Source of the DNA: Antedon mediterranea
Taxonomy: Eukaryota; Echinodermata; Crinoidea; Comatulida; Antedonidae
Direction of reading: 5' to 3'
DNA length: 64,000 nucleotides
NCBI RefSeq assembly: GCF_964355755.1
Contig: NC_092671.1
Location: forward strand, 20,860,001-20,924,000
Each line of letters starts with the position of its first letter. The first letter of the stretch is position 1. The notes beneath the pieces are model-generated. The model did not search any database. It was not told where the DNA came from and saw only the letters and a list, made by a program, of their open reading frames with translations. This document shows positions 57,550 through 64,000 of this stretch, in pieces. The translations under genes and the position numbers were made by a program.

Positions 57550-60500
57550 TTCTTCTGTCTTTCTTCCTTTTTTTGTGAGCCCTGTTTCTCTAAAATGTGT
57601 AAACAGAACATATCATAACTTTGTCAACATATAGATATTTACGTGAAGTTGTGCACCTCCTATTTTTGAAAAACGTCACAGTTGCGCAACGTGACTTGCG
57701 CGCAATTTTATGAATTTAAATGATTGATCATAGATTAAAAACCGAAAGTCATTTTGTATTGAGACTTGGTGAAAATTTAATTCATATCAAGAGTCAACTT
57801 TCTGTGGATTAAAAATGGCATGTTTCACACAAAGTTACGCGCGCACGCACATTTAAAATTTTAAAATGCGAAAAATCAATTTCTAATCAACTTTCTACGC
57901 GTTTCTTGTCATTTTGAGCATGTCAAAAATTCCCACACGTGCGCAAATTTTTACGCGCGAGGGGCGCATGTAGCGTTAAAAACATACTTTTTTCGTGTGA
58001 TTTATGTTTTTCCAGCCTTTTCTAGTAATTTTACCAACTTTTAAACAATTTCGACTTAAAATTACGTCATACGAGCACGTCGAATTGGATAATTTGCGCG
58101 CGTATTTCATCAAAAAGCTAAAAAAATCGTCAAAATTATGCATTTTTTTAAACAGTCGTAGTTTCTAAACTAAACGGTGAAAGTTATTTTTATTACATAT
58201 TCTGGAAGTTGATGAGTTGTAGATATCAAATCATACATTAATATGGCTAACAGGACATTGTGACGTCATCGTATGGCCACGCGAATATAAAATATAGGAT
58301 TTTTGTCTCTTTCGTTATTGCTCATCACATTCAATGGAGCGCATCACGCTTATCCGTATTCCATTTTCTCCGAGATTTTAATATTGTCTTGGTCAATCAA
58401 CTACCTTTCACATGAGTTAAAAATATTTTAATTTTTGTAACGTCATCATGCCTAAAAATTTTAATTACGTGGGTCATTAATTTCATCTTTACAGTAAATT
58501 TTAATCTGTTATCGCTCGTAAGAATAAAATGGGATAATCACGATTAAAATGTTTTCTGGAAGCTATTGGATTGTAGATACGAAATCATGTAAACATTTTG
58601 CCAATCGGATGTTGTGACATCATCATATGGCCAGTTAAATAAAAAAAGTCGTATTTTCATCTTTTGCGTCATAGTTCATTACATTTAAAAGAGCGCGCAT
58701 CAATATTTCACGTGTTCAAATTTCTTCTACACGTTAATATGTTGTTGCTGAGATAATGTCATTCTGAAATTTTTACTTTTGCATTTCATTTTGAAACCTT
58801 CAAGATGTTAAAAATTACAATAAAATACGGGTCCCGTAATTTCACCTATTTTACAATGCTTGTGATGTGTATACAGATTGTACTGTGTATACTATGTATA
58901 TGACACAAAATAACAGAATTCAGAAATAACAACATATAGTCCAGATCCCTATGTCAAAAAAAGTGCCTTCGTGTGCAGATTATGGGGAAAGTGTAAACAT
59001 TGTGTTTTATGAATATTTGAATCATGCTGGTTATAAAAACCCATGTTGTCAAATTTCTAAAATTCATCTTTGACCTCTGACCTCAATTTGAATGTTTTGA
59101 CCCATTGAAAACAAAATGATCATATCTTTGCAACGCTAAGATTAAATTAAATAATTTTAGTGTCAAATTATTTGGGAGATGCATATTAATATTCGTTCTA
59201 ATGGAAAAGTTTGTCCAAAAATGGCTGGAAGTATGATTTTTGGCATATTTGACCTTTGACCTACATATCATATAACTCCGTAACTAATAGTTGGACAAAC
59301 TTTAAATAGGGCTCAAATTAATCTGAAGGTATATGTTTCTATTCAGTCTAATAAGAACTTTTACAAGAAAATGACCCGAAATATTTTTATTGACCTTTGA
59401 CCTGTACTGGTAGTACATATTTCTATAATCTCAAAAACTATTTGCCTTAAAATGGTTGTTTTTGTGAAATGGTTCGAACAATTTACATTTATATGTTGTA
59501 TAATAACAACATTTCATAGAAATGTAAAAGAATTCTATTTATGATCACTAACTTTATAATTTATTAACATCACTAGCATTTGTTATAATATTAAAATGTG
59601 TTATATTTGCTGATTTTAAGCACTTCACATGAATTTATCAGAATTATGTGTATTTAATATAAAGTTTTTTTTTTTTATATAAAGAAAATTTAATTGTCTA
59701 TCAAATAAGACTATTTTCAAATTATTATGGCTAAAACTTAATTAGATACGGGCAAAAAAGTGTATTTTTACTTGTGTGAACAGCGCCCTCAATCTTCATT
59801 TTTTCCCAAAAAATACCACATTTTTATGTGTTTTCCTGAACTAAACAGGTTATAACTTTGTTTTAAAGACTTTTTACAGTAACCTGTAATTTACATACCT
59901 CTTTTATAACGTACTAGGTCAGTTTCTGAAAAAATTGAGAAAAATATTCCAATAGCTTGATATTTTTGTTGAGGTTATTACATGATACACACAAAAAAAA
60001 AATTTTAATTTTGAGCTAAAAGTCCATCTTTTTGGTTTAATAAAAGCTATCTAGCAGATATTAATACGCAAAATTCATATTTTATTGGATAGATATTATG
60101 ATTATCTTTCCAATAAAATATGCTGTTTGTGTAAGAATGGCTGTACAAGATTGTTTGTACTGGACCAAAAAAGATGGATTTTTAGCACAAAATCAAAATA
60201 TTTTTAGCATGCACCATGTAATGACCTCAGGAAAAATATCAAGCTATAAAAATATTGTTTTCATTTTATCTCAGAAACTTACTTAGTATATGGTAGAAGG
60301 TGTATGTAAGTTACACGTCACTGACAACAAATCTTTTAAAAAGTTACAACCAGCTAAGTTTATGAAACCACATAAAAATGTGGTATTTTTTGGGGAAAAA
60401 TTAAGATTGAGGGCGCTGTTCACATAAGTAAAAATACACTTTTTTGCCTGTATCTAATTAAGTTTTAGCCATAATAATTTGAAAATAGTCTTATTTGATA

Positions 60501-61384
60501 GATAATTAAATTGTCTTTATATAAAAAAAAAACAACATTATATTAAATACACATATTTTCTGATAAATTCATGTGAAGTGCGTAAAATCAGCAAATATGA
60601 CACATTTTAATATTATAACAAATGCTAGTGATGTTAATAAATTACAAAGTTAGTGATCATAAATAAAATTCTTTTACATTTCTATAAAATGTTGTTATTA
60701 TAAAACATATAAATGTAAATTGTTTGAACCATTTCACAAAAACAACCATTTTACGGCCAATAGTTTTTGAGATTATAGAAATATGTACTACCAGTACAGG
60801 TCAAAGGTCAATAAAAATATTTCGGGTCATTTTCTTGTAAAATTTCTTATTAGACTGAATAGAAACATATACCTTCAGATTAATTTGAGCCCTATTTAAA
60901 GTTTGTCCAACTATTAGTTACGGAGTTATATGATATGTAGGTCAAAGGTCAAATATGCCAAAAATCATACTTCCAGCCATTTGTGGACAAACTTTTCCAT
61001 TAGAACGAATATTAATATGCATCTCCCAAATAATTTGACACTTAAATTATTTCATTTAATCTAAGCGTTGCAAAGATATGATCATTTTGTTTTCAATGGG
61101 TCAAAACATTCAAATTGAGGTCAGAGGTCAAAGATAAATTTTAGAAATTTGACAACATGGGTTTTTATAACCAGCATGATTGAAATATTCATAAAACACA
61201 ATGTTTACACTTTCCCCATGATCTGCACACGAAAATACATAGGGATCTGGACTAATATCATATTCTTCAGTTCAGGTCATAATGCCTTAATATTTTTCTG
61301 TGTGCAATATTCTAACGTATGACGTGCACGTGGCGTTTGTCGAGCGGATAACTAACTCGTCAAAGTGACGAGTTTCATGTCTAG
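57550..61384 (+). mobile_element. Helentron-like unit R2, split by a foldback element
   Basis: Starts TTCTTCTGTCTTTCTTCC directly after the CTAG of R1 and ends CTAG 61381-61384. Removing the foldback (58937-61254) and one ATA copy leaves about 1.51 kb, the length of R1 and R3. The 3' segment on the right of the insertion (CATATTCTTCAGTTCAGGTC) continues the left one exactly as in R3. Confidence 0.85.
58937..61254. mobile_element. 2.3-kb foldback palindrome, TAGTCC family, ATA duplication
   Basis: Starts TAGTCCAGATCCCTATGT and ends with its inverse; the arms are about 1.14 kb and run almost to the centre (CATATTTTATTGGA / TCCAATAAAATATG around 60085-60121, loop about 20 nt). ATA flanks both sides (58934-58936 and 61255-61257), and R3 shows the uninterrupted site AACATATCATAG. 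Each arm has two AGGTCAAAGGTCA sites and one AGGTCAGAGGTCA. The reverse open frame 59083-59271 and 60098-60286 are not genes. Confidence 0.85.
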
Positions 61385-62893
61385 TTCTTATTTCTTTCCC
61401 ATTTTTTTGTGAGTCACGTTTCTCTAAAATGTGTAAACATAACATTTTATAACTTTGACAACATGTGGGCATTTACGTGAAGTTGTGCATCTCCTATTTT
61501 GAATGACGTCAGAGTTGCGCAACGTGACTTGCGCATGATTTTATGATTTTTAATGATTGATCATAGCTTAAAAACCAAGAGTAATTTTTTTTTTACCCTT
61601 TATGAAAATTTAAGTCATATCAAGGGCAAACTGTTAGTGCACTAAAAATGGCATGTTTTACAAAAAGTTATGCGTGCACGCGCATTTAAAATTTCAAAAT
61701 GCGCAAAATTAATTTCTAATCAACTTTCTACGCGTTTCATGTCATTTTAAGCATGTAAAAAATTCCCACGCGTGCGCACATTTTTACGTGTGCGGTGCGC
61801 ACGTAGCATTAAAAACATATTTTTTTCGAGTGATTTATGTTTTTCCAGCCTTTTATAGTAATTTTACCAACTTTTAAACACTTTCGACTTAAAGTTACGT
61901 CAAACGAGCACGTCGAATTGGACAATTTGCGCACGTTTTTGATGAAAAAGTACAAACATTTGTCAAAATTATGCCTTTTTTTAAACAGTCGTAATTTCTA
62001 AACTACACGGTCAACTTTTTGTGGATGACATATTCCGGAAGTTGATGAGTTGTAGATATCAAATCATGTATTAATATGGCTAACCGGACATTTTAACGTC
62101 ATCGTATGGCCACGCGAATATAAAATTGAGGATTTTTGTATCTTTCGTCATAGCTCATCACATTTAATAGAGCGCATCTCCACTTATCCATTTTCCATTT
62201 TCACCCCGATTTTGATATTGTCTAGGTCAATCAACTATCTTTCGCATGAGTTAAAAATATTTTAATTATTATGACGTCATCATGCCTAAAAATTTAAATT
62301 ACATGTGGCATTAATTTCATCTTTACAGTAAATTTCAATCTGTTATAGCTCGTAAGAATAAAATGTGATAATCACAATTAAAACGTTTTCTTGAAGCTAT
62401 TGGATTGTAGATACAAAATCATGTGAAAATTTTGCCAATCGGATGTGGTGTCGTCATCATATGGCCAGTTAAATAAAAAAAGTCGTATTTTCATATTTTG
62501 CGTTATAGTTCATTACATTTAAAAGAGCGCGCATTAATATTTCACGTATTCAAATTCCTTCTACACGTTAATATGTTGTTGCTGAGATAATTTCCTTCCA
62601 AAATTGCTACCTTCGCGTTTCATTTTAAAACCATCAGCATGTTAAAAATTGCAATAAATAGCGGGTCCCGTAATTTCCCCTATTCTACACTGTATGTGAT
62701 ATGTATACAGATTACACTGTGTATACTATATGAATCAAAATAATAGAATTCAGCACTAACAACATATCATAGTCTTCAGTTCAGGTCATAATGCCATAAT
62801 CTTTTTCCGTGTGCAATATTCAAACGTATGGCGTGCACGTGGCGTTTGTCGTGCGGATAACTAACTCGTCAAAGTGACGAGTTTCATGTCTAG
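61385..62893 (+). mobile_element. Helentron-like unit R3
   Basis: 1509 bp from the base after CTAG of R2 to CTAG at 62890-62893. Complete interior: GCGCAACGTGACTTGCGCAT, TTCCCACGCGTGCGCACA, two TGACGTCA-type blocks, GGGTCCCGTAATTTCCCCTA, CGTGCACGTGGCGTTTGTCG, GCGGATAACT and terminal hairpin. Confidence 0.9.
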
Positions 62894-64000
62894 TTTTTTT
62901 TTCTGTATTCTTCTTTCTTTCTGTCATTTTTGTGAAGAGCATATCTCAAAAACGTGTACAGTTAACATTTCATAACTTTGTCAACATATGGGCATTCACG
63001 TGAAGTTGTGCTTTTTTATTTTTGAATGACGTCAGAATTGCGCAACATGACTTACGCGCGTTTTAACGAATTTAGCGTATTTAACATTAATCAAAAACCA
63101 TATAACAATTTAAATTGAAACTTAGCAAAAGTTTAATTTATATTCTGCGCTAACCGACTGTGAAAAAAAAATTCCCACGCGCGCGAATATTTTTACGCGC
63201 GTGGTGCGCACGTAGCGTTGAAAACAATTTTTTTCGCGTGATTTAGGTTTTTCCAGCCTTTTCTAGTAATTTTACCAACTTTTAAACGATTTCGACTTAA
63301 AATCACGTCATACGAGCCCGTAGAATTGGATAATTTATGTGCGTTTTTTATGAAAAAGTTCAAAAATTCATCAAAATTTGTTAAAATTATACCTTTTTTT
63401 AAACAGTTGTAGTTTCTAAACTAAACGGTAAAAGTTGTTTTTATTACGTTTTCTGGAAGATGATGAGTTGTAGATATCGTATCATGCATCAATATGGCTA
63501 ACCGGACATTTAGACGTCATCGTATGGCCACTCGAATATAAAATATAGGGATTTTTTCTCTTTTGTCATAGCGCATCACATTTAATAGAGCGCATCTCCA
63601 CTTATCCGTTTTCCATTTTCACGCCGATTTTGATATATATCTAGGTCAATCAACTATCCTTTGCATGAGTTAAAAATATTTTAATTTTTATGACGTCATC
63701 ATGCTTAAAAATTTAAATTACGTGTGCCTTTAATTTCATCTTTACAGTAAATTTCAATCTGTTATAGCTCGTAAGAATAAAATGTGATAATCACGATTAA
63801 AACGTTTTCTTGAAGCTATTGGATGGTAGATACAAAATCATGTGAAAATTTTGCCAATCGGATGTGGTGACGTCATCATATGGCCAGTTAAATAAAAAAA
63901 GTCGTATTTTCATATTTTGCGTCATAGTTCATTACATTTAAAAGAGCGCGCATTAATATTTCACGTATTCAAATTTCTTCTACACGTTAATATGTTGTTG
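62894..64000 (+). mobile_element. Helentron-like unit R4, runs off the window
   Basis: Begins with a T-rich run and CTGTATTCTTCTTTC directly after the CTAG of R3 and follows the family order up to the window edge, where AATATGTTGTTG of the interior is reached. The 3' hairpin is beyond the window. Confidence 0.85.

Overview
This is eukaryotic, metazoan DNA: AT-rich, intron-containing and dominated by mobile elements. I see no bacterial operons, phage genes, CRISPR arrays or rRNA. The mixture of Gypsy, DIRS, Penelope, L2-like and CR1/Jockey-like LINEs, Helitrons and many MITEs, plus one vertebrate-like cellular gene, suggests a marine invertebrate, perhaps an echinoderm or hemichordate. That assignment is only an inference. 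Almost every open frame is a decayed transposon fragment.

The one host gene lies on the minus strand from 31.7 down to 16.4 kb. It is a STARD3/MLN64-like late-endosomal sterol-transfer gene. Six internal exons with matching splice phases encode the end of the MENTAL membrane domain, a phospho-FFAT-like motif (PFYSPID) and most of a START lipid-binding domain. The first exons (start codon, most membrane helices) and the last exon(s) were not found. Its introns are packed with elements: a 4.06-kb TIR element inserted 7 nt after a splice donor, a DIRS element, a canonical Helitron, a solo LTR, a Penelope fragment and MITEs.

Layout. 0-7.5 kb: a broken Gypsy element (gag, zinc knuckles, integrase) split by a 146-bp tandem array and by an L2-like LINE, then an SGNH-type LINE ORF1. 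7.5-9.9 kb: a three-copy tandem repeat of about 0.62-0.66 kb carrying a solo LTR. 10-12.8 kb: a CR1-like LINE interrupted by a precisely bounded Helentron-like element. 12.8-33.5 kb: the host gene with its intronic elements. 33.6-45.0 kb: a head-to-tail array of Helitron2/Helentron-like elements on the minus strand. 45.0-55.7 kb: a Helitron copy, a 3.1-kb TIR element full of tandem repeats, and two nested LINEs. 55.7-64 kb: the same Helentron-like array in the opposite orientation, containing a 2.3-kb foldback palindrome.

Two patterns stand out. (1) At least three Helentron-like subfamilies obey one end rule: the 10-14 nt box just inside the 3' hairpin is repeated as a palindrome at or near the 5' end, and the two change together between subfamilies. 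(2) Three elements with different interiors share TIRs starting TAGTCC and 3-bp target duplications (ATA, ATA, ATG). Two of them carry repeated perfect DR1 nuclear-receptor sites. All calls rest on reading the sequence; no database search was run.
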